DNA of 64,000 nucleotides from Tomocerus qinae (lineage: Eukaryota > Arthropoda > Collembola > Entomobryomorpha > Tomoceridae). Of the stretch, positions 23,661 through 36,900 are shown one piece after another (the first letter of the stretch is position 1; every line of letters starts with the position of its first letter). A program made the translations under genes and the position numbers. The notes beneath the pieces were generated by a model. It was given only the letters and a program-made list of their open reading frames with translations, did not search any database and had not been told where the DNA came from. Location: contig CM034548.1 of the NCBI GenBank assembly GCA_020055645.1, positions 19,468,001 through 19,532,000 on the forward strand, written 5' to 3'.

Positions 23661-24010
23661 ACTTGTATCGTGTCTCGCAGGTTTCCTTGAGAGCTTTATT
23701 AACAGTTCGGCTACTTGTTCAGATATTTAGACACATACGGATATAGAATGGTGGAAGAGATACTTACTACTTATTGTTTGCAATACGTACATGCAGTATA
23801 ATATATTAAGGTGTTGTGTCTTTACTGGTTTCCACGTTAAATAAATACAGTGCAGAGTTGATGGTCGGCATGCAATACAAGATAGAACGGCATCCCATGT
23901 ATTTGTACCTATTTAGGTAGGTCTTAGAAGACTCTAAGTATTTGTACTAAAATACTGGGTAACTTAAGTAAAGTAACCTGAAAAGGAAGGGAAATAAGAA
24001 GGGAGGATTG
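23661..24010. other. Purine-leaning stretch
   Basis: GGTAGGT and GAAAAGGAAGGG words near 23910-24005. Nothing else seen. Confidence 0.5.
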
Positions 24011-24457
24011 GAGCAAGGGATTCCGTCTTGTCTCCTGTCTCCCGAAAACATATTCCACGTTCGTCTTCTTCGTGAGCTACACACACTATTTATGGGGTTA
24101 CAAGTACATAAAATAGATATAAGAGTGGCTTACAAAAAGCAGCAAATTTCATCGAAATCGTCAATAAGCAAGTTTACGTCTCCTTTGGGCATCGGCTCTA
24201 TGAGACGGAGACTCCCCTATTCCCGATACACACACATAACTCTGGTTTACGACTTGCCAAATACAATTTCGCAAAACTTCTCATCATGGACAAACGGCTC
24301 TTTTTCATTCTTCACATTAAGTAATGTAGTAGTAGCTTCTAACTCCGTCTATACATCCATGTCTTTGTCAATCTATACCAACTTTCCTCCATCCACTCTT
24401 ACAACATTCATTATTCACTATATTTTTAATCTCTTTGTCTCCTTTCCTTCCTATTAA
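24008..24457 (+). other. 149-codon open frame, probably composition-driven
   Basis: Second-longest frame in the window, with a TTG start and stop near 24457. The first 80 or so residues are more protein-like (mixed charged and hydrophobic); the last 60 are Ser/Thr/Phe/Tyr-rich, as expected of the pyrimidine-rich strand it lies on. I see no domain, signal peptide or membrane-segment pattern, and no ATG precedes the conserved-looking part. Coding status unsupported. Confidence 0.15.
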
Positions 24458-24500
24458 AATTTATTACCACAAAATAAACAGAATTTACAGCATCCGCTAA

Positions 24501-25840
24501 TACCCTTAAGTCACTAACCTCTGAACTACTTAAAAGTTTTAACTCAAAAAATTGACAGACTGTAAATTGAGTTCATACATGCCTACAAATATTACATCAT
24601 ACAGTATAGTATAGTAAAAATAGAGCAATTAATAATTGACGCGCTTTAATATTTCTACTCCAGAAAAACTTTGATAAAACATATTTACTTTGACTGAAAT
24701 ATAGTTACAAGATGAAGAAATAAAAAAGCTAAGAGTAAAATGCTACAGTAAAAATTAGAAAAATGTATCTGAATTTGAATGTCTTTAACCTCATTGTTAA
24801 TCCAATGCAAAAGTGACATGGTAGGGTAGTTAGTTCAATTATGACCACCTAAGATTATACTAAATACATAAATTGTGTTGTGTCTCAGTTGAGAAGGGAT
24901 TATTTGATTGGATTCGTATCTCAAGTTTTTCCCAGCTCTCGTTGTCTGCCTTTCCTTACTTAACAACGACGTTATAATATTGTTATGACTGTCAGGTATG
25001 CTATGCTCTTTTGTAGGTTAGATACATGGGCTATACCGAAAACATTTCATGAAAAGCTATATAGCTATAATTTAGGTTCAACGATAAAAAAGTAGTGCTT
25101 AATACAGTAATACCTACCCCTTGTATAAGTGATAGGTACTACATATAAGCTGCATAATATAATATGGACAGCTTATAGGAAACAGAATGAGGACGGCTCT
25201 TTGCTGTTGTGTCATGATAACAAAAAGTGAAACAAGAATGGCTAGGACTCCCGCTGTCCCATCTGAACAATAATTTCCACCAATATTTCATCGATTAGTT
25301 CCAATAAGAATAAGATAGCAACTAATAAAAAATGAGGGAGAGACGAGTGCACGAAATATTATTTCTCTCCATTCTTTCCTATCTGTATCGCAGTCCACCA
25401 AAATTATTCTTTGCCTAGTGCATACATATACTTGTAATAGTAGGTGACTATCCTAATACATAACCAACAAATCCATAAAAAATGGAAAAGACTCTGGAAA
25501 AGATGGATTGGGCAGGCCAACCGTTGTTTTTCTTTTGGGCTTCGTTTGCATTGCTTTGATTTTGTTTCTATGCTATCTAATCTTGACATAGTGTAATTTA
25601 AGTATAACTACATGTAAAATGGTAATGAAATTCAAAATATTCTGCTTTGATCTATATTAATACAGTATCTGTGCATCTTTTCAATGCCTACTGAATTTTT
25701 ACGACAAAGTTAATTATTATAATATTATGTATGTGCTTATTAGTTTTTCCTAATTATGCATATCTATTTACACCGCATCTACTTTGTTATACAGCCTGTT
25801 TTATCTAAATAGATTTTTTGAAATATCACATTGCATTTTG
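24501..25840. other. AT-rich mixed sequence
   Basis: 24540-24790 is particularly AT-rich. The only frame is 25404-25589 minus (61 codons). Contains one GGCAGGCCA word at 25511-25519. No gene seen. Confidence 0.5.
25491..25519 (+). repeat. Possible copy 2 of a short dispersed element (CTCTGG...GGCAGGCCA)
   Basis: ACTCTGGAAAAGA at 25491-25503 matches 12 of 13 bases of 14882-14894 and is followed by GGCAGGCCA at 25511-25519, the same word as at 14912-14920. Confidence 0.35.
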
Positions 25841-27020
25841 CAAGGAAAGTCCAGAAATCTAGGCAACCCAGTTTTGTGATTTATTGGAAAGGCAAAGCAA
25901 TATGATTTCGAAAAAAAATGGTCCTGTGTTGAGGAAAAATGCAATTCTTTGGAAAGGATGGTGGAGAAAGGATTTATAAATGGTCCATTTGTAAATTCCG
26001 TGAGTATAGAAATGGAAAAAGAGTGAAACTAAGGAGAAAATCGGATTGCGTTTAGATATAGGATCAGCGACATTGAGAGATGGACAGTGAGGAATTTGGT
26101 GGGAGAGGGGCAAATGCAATTTCATGCAAATCAAATGTGTGATAGTCTGGCTGGTCCTTCCTTCCGTCTGTCCATCACAGGACTAAACTAACAATAACTA
26201 ACTGTCCCTTCCTATCTGCAGAAATACTGCAGCCTTATATACCGATATTTTGTAACTGTAAAAATGGGGGTTCTGCCGTCTTGGTGGCAGAAGAGATGAA
26301 ATTGGCTCTGTTCTTGGAGACAAGACAGTCTGTGTGAGTGAGTGAGTGGGGCTGGCTGGATGGATTAACCTTAAGTTAGCTTTCGGTGGCCCCACTGAGG
26401 AAATGTTTCTTGTGGCTGCTAAAAGTTGACTTGACTACCTCCGCGACTTGATTTGGTTGGACAACTTGGTGGACATTCAAATAACGTATTTTGAGAATAT
26501 TACACACAAGTACAGTTTAGTTCGGTCGGATTCAGCTATAGGTCAACTAAGCTAGGAGGAAAGTAGACGAGACAGCTCATGGCTGTCTCAAAATCTCCAC
26601 CAAATATATTATTATATCCGTACGTACTGTGTTAGTATAATCTTATATTGGAAGATGTGAATGGGGTTTTTATCGTTGTTGTTGTTACCCGAAATATTTA
26701 AGCCTAATATGACAAAAGCCATCTATATGCACTTGTTATTGGTGATTACATAATAAAAGTATATGGCCGTATGCAGAGATTGAGTAAATAGGAGAGTACT
26801 ACGTGAATAGATTTGATTTGATGATGGTTAGCTAATGGCAATAGTATTTAGGTAGCTATTATGCTTACTACAACTGAGATAACTTTATGAAGGTAGAGAG
26901 GGAGCTTATTTATTATATATGACGGGTATAGTTAGATGAAGATATGGCAGAATCCGGGTATGTATTATGTAGGTATTTGTGCGTAGGGAAGGGTGATGTG
27001 AGTTTGTGTGGTATAACAAC
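25841..27020. other. Purine-rich block
   Basis: G/A-rich at 25850-26120 and 26260-27010. Minus frames 25859-26134 (91 codons) and 26198-26395 (65 codons) sit on the pyrimidine-rich strand. No gene seen. Confidence 0.55.
26335..26348. repeat. (TGAG)3 tetranucleotide repeat
   Basis: Three TGAG units plus TG, followed by a GGCTGGCTGGATGGA degenerate continuation. Confidence 0.85.
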
Positions 27021-28200
27021 TACTACCCCTTTCCTGTCTGACCATGTAGTAGTGTACCCACAAATCATCAAAAAACGAGTTGAAGAAACCAGAGGGAAAT
27101 AGAAATAGAAGGATTTTTGTTCAATAAGATTGTTGTCAAGATCTCTTCTCCTGGTTGCCTAGTTTTTGTAAACGTTCATATCACATTTCCTCTGTTGGAT
27201 GTAATATAAAATGATCAGCGGGGGAGTGTTCGTCTCCGTAAAGAAAATCTCATGTGAAATGGTAGATGGTCATAGAAATGTCCACCTGTACCAAAAAATT
27301 TCGGTCGTAATGTCACCGGATAAATATCAGCTTAACATCATCCCTCCCATTTCGAGAATCTACTGCCGTTCTTGTGAATACAATTATTATGTGGCACATC
27401 AAAGATCCCTTCCAATGCTTTCGAATTCCACCATCTGAGGACCATTTTATTGTGCCTATATACGATTAGATGCAAAGCAAATGAACATTTTCCCTTCATC
27501 CACAAAATGAAACTCTATCCTAGAGAATTCCTTCATTGCATTGAATTGATGCACTGCCTGCCTCGTCAAACCACAACTAACTGCACAATATTTTCCGTGG
27601 ACTGGACCGGACCTACCTTATTTATTAGTCACTCTCAAGTCTAGGTACCTACTTTATTTATAAACCAACAAATCTAGTCAGACGTCTGTACCTTTACATA
27701 TGAATTAATGCATGTTAAAATAAATTATGAAGTTAAAAATGTAACACAATTTATGCATAGTCCTACTATGTGTAATGCTTGGGAAAGCAGTTTAAGATAG
27801 TTTCATAAATAACATGCACACCTACATAAATAAAAGAGATGACGATAAATCTCTTTGCGATATGCGTACATATCACAAATACACTTCTAATTCGCTACGT
27901 TATCTCTGCCATTGTTTGCGTGCTTACTACTACTACAATAAAAAGATCTAGTTTAATACAACGGAATACCTACGCATTCTCCGACTGTGACTCAACATCA
28001 AATTCTCCTCAACAAGTAATGGTATGGATATGGCTACTGATGAAAACATACTTATTAACAATGTTTTAACTGATATTTACGTGTCTGCTGTTAATATAAA
28101 TATAAACTGACATTATAAATCCTTTGGTAACTCAAGTATCTTTCATTAGCTCAGTATTTTGCTCTGCAGCAACTTATTTGGTATTGAGTACACGTAAATT
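27021..28200. other. Mixed sequence with two adjacent open frames
   Basis: Apart from the frame pair at 27211-27644 (separate entry), a 76-codon + frame at 27839-28069 is unremarkable. The rest is AT-rich without arrays. Confidence 0.5.
27211..27644 (+). other. Two consecutive open frames in different registers; possible decayed gene or chance
   Basis: A 75-codon frame with a true ATG at 27211-27438 is followed 12 bases later by a 64-codon frame (27450-27644) in another register. The region has fairly even base composition, with mixed charged, aromatic and cysteine residues, so its openness is not simply strand bias. The two could be remnants of one frameshifted gene, but I see no domain in either part. 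I make no attempt to join them. Confidence 0.15.
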
Positions 28201-29190
28201 AGATGATATCATTATACGGACTAAAAACTAGATCTGTTTGGACTGAAATAGAATATGAACTGACAAGGATACCTAACGACTTGATCTATGGAACGATACA
28301 AGTATATAATGCAGTGGCTATGAATGTATCTTTATGTAGACATTAGTGTCTCGTCGTCTCGTAATCAACAAAATGCATACATAATAATAACATTGCAGAA
28401 GGTATCTAAAGGAGAGTAAAGGATCTTAATTGCTGATGTGAGTGGGGAGATGCACATATGCTCTCCAATCATACAGGACACAGTGGATCTCATTTGAAGT
28501 GACGAGAAAGAAAAGAATTACAGAGAGAATGTGCACATAAGTAACAGAGAAATGGTTTAGAGTTAGTATAATGCTATTAGTTTGGTACAGATACAAATCA
28601 TCTGTTTCAAAGAGAATCTGAATGTTCATGGAATGATAGGCCACTTATGAATATGAATGCTGTATGAAGTAGCACAGGGTTTTAATAGATACAGTAGCTT
28701 AGACTTGAGAAAAGCCTATGATACGATGATACATAAAATAAAATAGCATGGGCAGGCCATGTCGACTTTGAATCTTGCACTCGACTCATCCTCATGAGAT
28801 GATGATGATGATGATGATGAGGTTGATGCTGATGAGAAGATGTATCCAGTAACTAGAGAATAGTGCACATTACACAGAACACATGCGTACATTAGATTAC
28901 AAGGATAGCATAGCAGAGCATATGAACAGAGAATAATAATAAATATCCGAATATTACTCGAAATGTAATATTTGGTATAAGTATTCAGAAGGTACACATA
29001 CTTATTCATGTCGAGTGAGTGGAGTGACTGAATTTGTATATAATGTGAGTGTGTAGTGTCGGCATTGAGAAAAGGGCAAAAATGCCAGCGAACATGATTA
29101 CCGCATAGATCCAATTATGAGCAATTAGATTTTTTTCCTCGGGACAAGATATAATAAAGGGAGTCGTCATTACGGGATGTTCTTGCGGTG
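28201..29190. other. Purine-rich block with the longest triplet repeat
   Basis: Minus frames at 28426-28644 (72 codons), 28716-29114 (132 codons), 29006-29263 and 29115-29357 overlap on the pyrimidine-rich strand. The serine run of the 132-codon frame is the complement of the GAT repeat. The 80-codon frame 29115-29357 has a more balanced composition, but no motif. Confidence 0.5.
28798..28820. repeat. (GAT)7 triplet repeat
   Basis: Seven perfect GAT units plus GA, the longest perfect triplet run seen in the window, followed by GGTTGATGCTGATGAG. Likely polymorphic. Confidence 0.95.
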
Positions 29191-31070
29191 ACATACAGAG
29201 AGAGCAGATACGATTTCTCATCATCATTCTCAGCCTTTGCAGAGCATTGCTCAGTCTCATCACAGACCCTCTTCAAGATGTTTTTAATTATGCACGGACC
29301 AGACAACCTCACCAAATCAATGAAAGAAATTCTTTGATTATCCACGAATGACTCCATTTGACATCATCATTCCCTTCCATCCGCTCTTCCATCTCATCTC
29401 ATGTTCATCTATCCTTTTTTCTCATGTGATCTGATATGCTTTTCGCAACTCTCTCAAGCCTTTCTCTGTGTCTATCCATCTATCCCTTATGTCATCTTCC
29501 TTATTTACTTGTTATGATTCCCCTGGATTCGTCTGGCTTCGTCGCTCCTCTTATCCGAACCTCCGCTGTCCTTAACCAAATAAATACCTCTCTATATATT
29601 GTTATATCAAATATCACTCTCAAAACCGTCTCAGATCTTATTTCTATCATTCCATTTCACCGACAGGCACAAATGAAATACGGGACCAACACAAATCCTA
29701 ATATATGACAGAATATCTACTACTAGTTATCTACTACTACTTAACGACTAAATAATATGCCCTTGTGTGTGAAATAAATATAAAAATATGAATAGATTCT
29801 TCATAATGCCATATTAAATGCCAGTTTCGTCTCGTAATTCCGCTCCTCTAACCGATGGCACTGCTCCTGTTCTTTGAAAATCCATCAAACAAATGCATAG
29901 TGCTCTTCAAGTCAAGATCAACTCTGCACTAGTTTCCTTCTCTCTATTATACACAAAAATACAATACAAGACCGACGAAAAGAAACTCAAAAACCGGCAC
30001 TTCTCCACACGGAGAATCAAATGAGCAGAGGCGATGTCAGATTTTGTGACTGATGGCTTCCTATGCAATCATTCACTTTTTTCCTTATTAAAACTGTATT
30101 GCCTACAGCCTTGCCTTCTATTACATCTTTACAGCATTCATCTTTTTCCTTATATATACCTCTACTATACTAGTAACTAAAACACTACCGTAACTAACTA
30201 AGGCCAAACCTTAATATTATACTCTGTATATAGTTTGCTCATCCAATCCATCCCAACCTAATGTGCTCAGCTCTTCAATCCAAACCAATCCAATCTACTG
30301 CTCATTTATGAGACTACCCGTTGCTCCTCTTCTCCTTTCCTCGTCTTACGTCCCTTTCGCACAAAAATTGTTAACTTATATTTACTGATATATATTTACT
30401 ATTTTGTCTTATAGATCTCCTATATCTGTATATTATTGCATTTTCCGTCTGCGTGCATGTCCTGTCGACTTAAATATGCTCCGTACATAAATACAGAGAG
30501 ATATTGCACTTTCTTGTCTATAATTACATTGCATTGCATCACTCCAGCATCCATCCATCCGTCCAGCGTCCACTCATCCACTCCACAATACTTTAACGTT
30601 CCATCAGCCAACCAAAGAGCAAGCGTCTCATACGACAATCAATTCAGCCCTGTCAGACACGGACCTCGTTTTTTACTACTCAATTTCCATTCATCAATAA
30701 AATTCAGTGTGGCTGGCTACCATTCCACGCTATCTTTCTGCCATACTAATCTTTAAGTGTGATTTGTAGCTCTAATTAAACTTGTACTAACTTGCTTGCA
30801 TATTTCTGCCGTTACTCGTATATATATACACTAACTATATTACTTAACTACGATTGGTATCTAATAAGTACATACAATGAATGTATTAATACACATTACA
30901 AATACCATGCCATTCTTCTTCTCGTTTTATTACCCTGTATTGCATATATACTAACCAACTCTATATATAGCTTTAAATATTTGCTATTTATAGACGGAAA
31001 GTATGTCTTGATTTTTCAAATGGCAATCATTAGGCTTAATATTACAAAAAGGAAGAAACGGCAATAAAAT
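29191..31070. other. Long pyrimidine-rich block
   Basis: Almost continuously C/T- or T/A-rich over 1.8 kb. Frames 29436-29708 (90 codons), 30436-30756 (106 codons) and 30792-31067 (91 codons) on + are Ser/Leu/Ile/Tyr-rich without motifs. An ATCC repeat lies at 30549-30560. No gene supported. Confidence 0.6.
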
Positions 31071-32230
31071 TTATACACATTACTAAGTAGTGGGTTTGCT
31101 CTGGTATTACATAGTATTTAGTTGGTTTAATAATATTGACAAATATATATTCTATCTATTACAAAAGCATGATGTAACTTCACTTAAGTTTGGTAAAAAG
31201 ACGTAAATACATTTAAAAATTTAAATGGGATACACTGACTCCGTACTGTATTAGAAGGATTAGCTAAGTTGAGTGGAAAATGCCATAAAATCACTAGCGT
31301 CACAATGACAATAGAGGATTGTACAGGAGAGTGATTATTGCATTATGAATGCATGTAGCAACTAAGTAGTTTAGGTGGCTAAGTTAGTTAGTTAGCGTTT
31401 TGTTCACTAATGTATGAGCTATTGTCGATTATATCTCCCTTCTGTCAACAAACAGAGATGCAATGGCACAACAAAGCAAACATGTCAAATGAAAATAAAA
31501 TCTGCTACCGCACATGGGATATTTTGACACGTCTCACTCTCACCCACTCACAATCAGCTTAGCCGACAATGAGTGAAGTCAAATGTAAAGTTCATCATAC
31601 CCCTGAAGAAAGACGAGACTGAATTGAATACGCTCATCTCACGATGCTAAATGCTCTTCCATTCTCCCTTATCTATTATATCAACTACATATTTCTGTCA
31701 GAACCTAAATTTGTCTATAGCTATACTCACCTTAGCCGTTAAGGCTATCTGTTTTATTGTTCATTGGCTAAAAGGCCCTCTCAACACTCACCTGTCACCT
31801 ATATAAATATTCTCCATAACTCAGAAGTGTAGCAGTTATTATATGGACAAAACTACATCATCATATAAGAGTAGCTCTTCAAAAATAATACACTAATACA
31901 ATCGGTGCACTACTGGGATGTATATCTCATTCCTGTATACCGCCTGTAAAAAGAGAATACAAGACTGGTAATGATAGAAGCATTGTATTCGATTCTTTTC
32001 TATTTCCCACCTTTTGTAAATCTATCACAATGTAAAACTGATACGCAACATAATATTAAGGGCGTGTCTTATTAACCGTCTTCCGTCTTGGTATATTTAA
32101 GCTACAGAGATAACAGTGAATTTGCGATAACTATATCGAATTTGGTGAATTTATCAAAAAATTCATTAGAAATCAATGAAACGTCAAATATTTTTGTTTA
32201 AAAATTCAATTGATTTACATGGGTTTAAAA
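31071..32230. other. Purine-leaning then pyrimidine-leaning sequence
   Basis: Purine-leaning to about 31400, pyrimidine-leaning at 31500-31800, then AT-rich. No frame of 60 codons over 1.1 kb; only an AGTT repeat noted. Confidence 0.55.
31382..31395. repeat. (AGTT)3 tetranucleotide repeat
   Basis: Three AGTT units plus AG. Confidence 0.85.
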
Positions 32231-33370
32231 CACTAGTTAAAAGTTGCACTTGAATGTTTAAACGTTAATGTTACTACGGTGCAAATAAAATTTCTGTGCG
32301 AATATAAACCTTGTAATTTAGCTTTAAGGGGAAAAATTAAATAGAGATGAAGAATATCTGCTGAAAAGAAAAAACAGAAAAGGAAATTAACGGGGAATGG
32401 TGGAGAGACAGAGAGAAGATGACTTAGGCCAGTAAACAATAACAAAAGAAGCCTAAGGAAATTAAGTGAAGTTATGTTGGCTATGTACATAATATTATGT
32501 GAGTTTATTAGAGTAGTGTAGAGCAGGATGAATTAATGTCCATAGAATTCTGTTAGGAGGAGAATAGATTAAAATGATACATAGAAATGTGTAGGCAGAA
32601 GAGAAATGATGGAATCAGTTGCTTATTGAGTGTATTTAATAATAATGCTGTATCTGTGTATTATGTAGTTGTATTATTTGTTGGAATTAGAACTCGGAGG
32701 TGTTTGTGTTTGGAAGGCAAAGGCAGTCTTAGTAAAACTGAAGAGTGGTGAGGATGGAAATTATAGAGTTGGTTGGAAGATAGTGAAGCAATAAATATTT
32801 ATTGAGGGGGGACAATTAAGGGATCTTTTAGTGCTCGCTTTGATTTCTAACGCTCTTTTTTCTAGAGAGCCGAGTGGAAAGATAGAATGAGCCGACTAGG
32901 ACATCATGAGTGCCTAAGCACTAATTATCATTAGGAAGCCTTTTGGGGAAAGAAAAAAGGTTATCGTATAAAAATAAACAGCCTTCCTCGCAAATGAACA
33001 AAACAAGCCAATCAAACAAATTACCTTACATTACACTGCATTACATGCACACATAGAGCACAAAGTTGAATAGGATACATATTATGCGCATTACTTATTA
33101 GATAGTATATAGGATCACATGCTAAAGAAACATCATCACATACCTCTCATACATATATATGGTCTCTTAGTTGATGATAGCTCAGCTATTATAGCTAGCA
33201 CGGCATTTGATGTTTACGACTGGGACGAAATCGGAGTATAAGGGAGAGAGATGAGAAAGATAGAGCATCACATGGATGGAAGAGAAAGAAGAGTACGGCA
33301 GGTCTGCTATGGGAGGTAAGTATAAGCGGTTTGTTGGTCCAATGCTCGGCATTCCTTGCTAAAGTAAGCA
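32231..33370. other. Strongly purine-rich block
   Basis: Minus frames at 32233-32490 (85 codons) and 33195-33377 (60 codons) lie on the pyrimidine-rich strand. AGGTAAGT at 33314-33321 and AAAGGCAG at 32719-32726. No gene seen. Confidence 0.6.
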
Positions 33371-34140
33371 TAAGCAAAAGATTCTGTTTTTCATTCTCTT
33401 GTTCTTCTGTTGCTTATAGCCTTTTAATACAAATAATAGCTCCGAGATCTTTCTTTCCGTAAAATATGATATGGGTTTTGTAGCAAGTTATAGATAGATA
33501 TTGCACAGACATATACAACAATCAAGCATGAGAGAGCCTCTTAGTTGCATTAACTTGAGCTACCCACAAATCTTTGCCCCTATTAATATCCATCATTTGC
33601 AATACTCGTCATCCATCCATATTTACTACTTACGTCCTCTTTTCTGTTACCATGATATATTATATACGTACATTCCTCCATTGCATATAATCTAGTATGC
33701 AAGAGCAGTACGGAGCAACCCGAAACTACTACTACCTCAAACCAAAGGCATACACTGCATACCATGTCCTTCACTAATGTCCCAATTCCGATGAAAAACT
33801 ATTATTAACGTCAAACTAACTTTGTTTGTCTGCCTCTGAATTTTCATCCATTACATGCTACTTTCAATTAAAGTATTATTCATGCGCTTCTGGCGAAACA
33901 TCCTCACTACATTCAGCCACCCTCTTTTACACTCTATTCTTTTACTAATTGTACACGAACTAACTAGTAACTATCTAATGGTAATTGTACGCATAGACTA
34001 ATCCTATATTATATAATACTATATAACTCTAGATAAACATAATATATACTTACACCTATAATACTATGCTATTAGATTCTTTGAAAATCATTACGCTCCA
34101 ACTAAATTTTTGTTTTAACTCCTTTTTTTACAAGTATTTG
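33371..34140. other. Pyrimidine-rich block
   Basis: Frames on opposite strands overlap at 33501-33695 (+) and 33583-33774 (-), both short and motif-free. The end (34000-34140) is AT-rich. Confidence 0.5.
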
Positions 34141-34970
34141 CATAGAGAGCTTTTTAAATTGTAATTTGTGGTTATTACTTGTAGGGATATGGACTAAACC
34201 AATAAATACCATGTTGATTCTCTGTAATTACAAGTTAAAGAGGGATATTCCTAAAGGAATTATAGTATACTACTGTGGATAAGAATTGTTACATATTATT
34301 TATCTGGAGTATTTATACCTTTTACTGTACAGACATGGTCTGGCCTTGTAGTGATATTATTAGGCAGACAAGACAATTTGTGAGGTTGTTGAATAAAAAG
34401 CGGTACAATAATATAAAGTCAGATAAAGTACCGATTGTTATGATTAGTCTAGTGTATTAGATACCTAATGTTTTTACATAGTATATAGTTAGCGAGTGAA
34501 ATATGTGTAGCTTAATTCATATAAGTATAGAAGGATATAAATGTAGTTGCATAAATTATGTAGGTCTTGTAGGTACATTATCCATCTGCATGAATTGTAT
34601 AAGTATGTAGAGTCTGGAGGAGTATGGAAGCGGATAGACACAAAGATAGCATTGAGATCCACATTTGCAGTATAATAACAGTTTGTTTTGTTTTGTTTTT
34701 GTCGCAGAGAATATTATGAGAGATTTTGGATAGAAAAGTAGTAGTATTGTGTTAGTGTAGTGCTGAGGGAGGTTAAATTGAAGCGTTACGTTACGAGTGA
34801 CATAATGTATGAAAATAGACATGGAAATTGAAAAGAAAGATATAGAATGGAGAGAGACGGAAAGAGAATTCAGGGCAGCATGAGTGATTTGGAGCCTTTG
34901 AGAGAAGGAGAGACGTGTAATGTTGTGATGAGCAATTTGTATGAATGTCGGAATGCACACATGAATGTGT
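34141..34970. other. Purine-leaning block
   Basis: The 134-codon minus frame at 34556-34960 is dominated by Leu/Ser/Ile/Tyr and a Lys/Thr/Gln patch that is the complement of the GTTTT repeat. No motif. Confidence 0.5.
34685..34700. repeat. (GTTTT)3 pentanucleotide repeat
   Basis: Three GTTTT units plus one T, preceded by GTTT. Confidence 0.9.
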
Positions 34971-35340
34971 TCATGTACAGTTGTTATGTTGGAATCAACT
35001 ATTCGATTTGATTGTCCCCGTCAGTCTGATTGAGTGGGAAATGTATCCTCCGCTACTACAACATTATCGCCAATTCAGGATCCCATTATTATTGTCTTGC
35101 ACAATTTGTGTAATGGACTATAGCTCCTATAGCTCCGAGAGAATGAAAATTTTGAACTGCTTTTAAATATTTTAGAGCCTCTTTCTCTCCTCTTCTTCTC
35201 CTCGCTCTACCTAAATCCATTCACCCACAAATACAGTCTGTCCTCAAACCACCCAAACACAGCTTTCATTTTCATTCATCACATACACACTTTTAATACA
35301 TTTTTTTCACACCTACCAAAACTTAAACTCTTACATACAA
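34971..35340. other. Pyrimidine-rich stretch
   Basis: C/T-rich with a 73-codon + frame starting at 34945 that has no motif. Confidence 0.5.
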
Positions 35341-35460
35341 ACATATTATTTTTTTTAATCAAATGTTTGCATTAATACTACATAAATTATTTTTTTGTTT
35401 TAAAAATTATAATTATAATTATAATTTAATCTTGGCTTTTTTAAATTTTATGGGACTAGA
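35341..35460. other. AT-rich trough (about 14% GC)
   Basis: Hand count gives 8 and 9 G/C in the two 60-base rows. Contains poly-T runs and the AATTAT repeat. Confidence 0.85.
35405..35426. repeat. (AATTAT)3 hexanucleotide repeat
   Basis: Three perfect AATTAT units plus AATT. The unit is nearly self-complementary, so the tract can fold back on itself; it gives a Tyr-Asn repeat in the overlapping frame. Confidence 0.9.
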
Positions 35461-36420
35461 AATCATTGAAATGGAGCAGAAGTTAAATCTTGAGTTTCTC
35501 CTAATAGTTGCATACTGTAGATTCTCTTCCCAATTTTATTTTACAACGTAGAGTTGGTAGATATAAAATGCAGTTCAATTCAATGATATGTAAAATGGAT
35601 ATATATTACTATATGGCGATAGAGTTACTTATTATTTAAAGTGGGATTCGTGTATTTCAGTTTTTCTATGTGCGGAGCAGTGTAGAGCATTGTGCCCTTT
35701 CTTGTTAATATGTATATGTAACTGAACTGAATTGAAGTAGTAATGTCGCTTTCTAGCGAGGCGATGTCAAGTGGAGGGGAGCAAGTGACTTTAGAGCACA
35801 TAGACTTGACTCTTTAACTTTGGCCTGTTCTACTTGTTCTCGGTACTTGTAACCTAACCATAACATACCATGAATTCTATATAAAACGGAATCTGTTGGT
35901 ACATATGACATTACACGGTGCATCATACAGAGACGCGCACTCTAAAGATACTGTTTCATTTATGTCCTCGTATTACCTCTGTACATACATACTAAACGAA
36001 TAGGTACCTATAGACAATAATGCAACATATTATTTTATGGTGTTCTACATACATTACGTATGCACAATGTATGCACTCACTATAAGACAGATATTGCCAT
36101 AAGGATTGTATTTACAGATCTGTTCGGTGTGACTGTACTCTAACTATTCCTCCACATTCCTCTCCGAATGCCATTCCCACACAATTACAATTACATACTG
36201 GCTATAGATAAAACATGCATGTACAGGTAATATTGATAGCTATTCACAATATACATGGTAGTAATTGTATTATGACGAAGAATAGGGATGTTCCTTCCCC
36301 AGCTTCGGAAACAACAGTTTACAGATATATTAGAGTACCACCGAGTGAGCTGAGGAGAACAAGTACAAATATTATACATGTTTACACTCAAAGCAATCTA
36401 TCCCCTTCAGATGTCTTTTG
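35461..36420. other. Mixed sequence
   Basis: Opposite-strand frames overlap at 36191-36421 (66 and 68 codons). No motif and no array. Confidence 0.5.
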
Positions 36421-36900
36421 ATGTTACCATAATGAAATGATTCTAGTCCAATGGATAAACACACCTACCTATACATAATACGGACCTGTTCTTCACATAC
36501 TACAGGTACCATTCTATCAGTGACCATAGATCTAGATCTGAGCTCTATACCATTATATAGGTACCTACTGGAAATAAATATCCGTTGCTTGTTCTATAGG
36601 TAGTTTAATAATGTAGTAACGTATCCCCTTCTATTTATACGTTGGCATTTGTGTACATCTTATTTTTTATTAAAATCCTAATACCTGTGCCCTGGCCATT
36701 CAAAGAACATACATAACCCAAATGCCCTGAATCAACCACTTGTCGTTGATAAATCAATCAGTCTAAGAGGCTATAAATCTCCGTTCTCTTTCCTCCTATG
36801 CCGCACAAAAGGTCATCCGACTCACTCTCTCCACCAACGACCCAAACCACAGCAGACCACAATTCCTTCCTCCTCCTGACTCTCCATTCTTTATTGTTAT
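36421..36900. other. Pyrimidine-rich stretch
   Basis: C/T-rich with no frame of 60 codons. Contains the 12-bp palindrome at 36528-36539. Confidence 0.55.
36528..36539. repeat. 12-bp perfect palindrome
   Basis: AGATCTAGATCT, followed directly by GAGCTC. Several 12-bp palindromes are expected by chance. Confidence 0.85.

Noticed and set aside
28716-29114. 132-codon minus-strand frame with a serine run
   Set aside because: The serine run is the complement of the (GAT)7 microsatellite, and the rest shows no motif.
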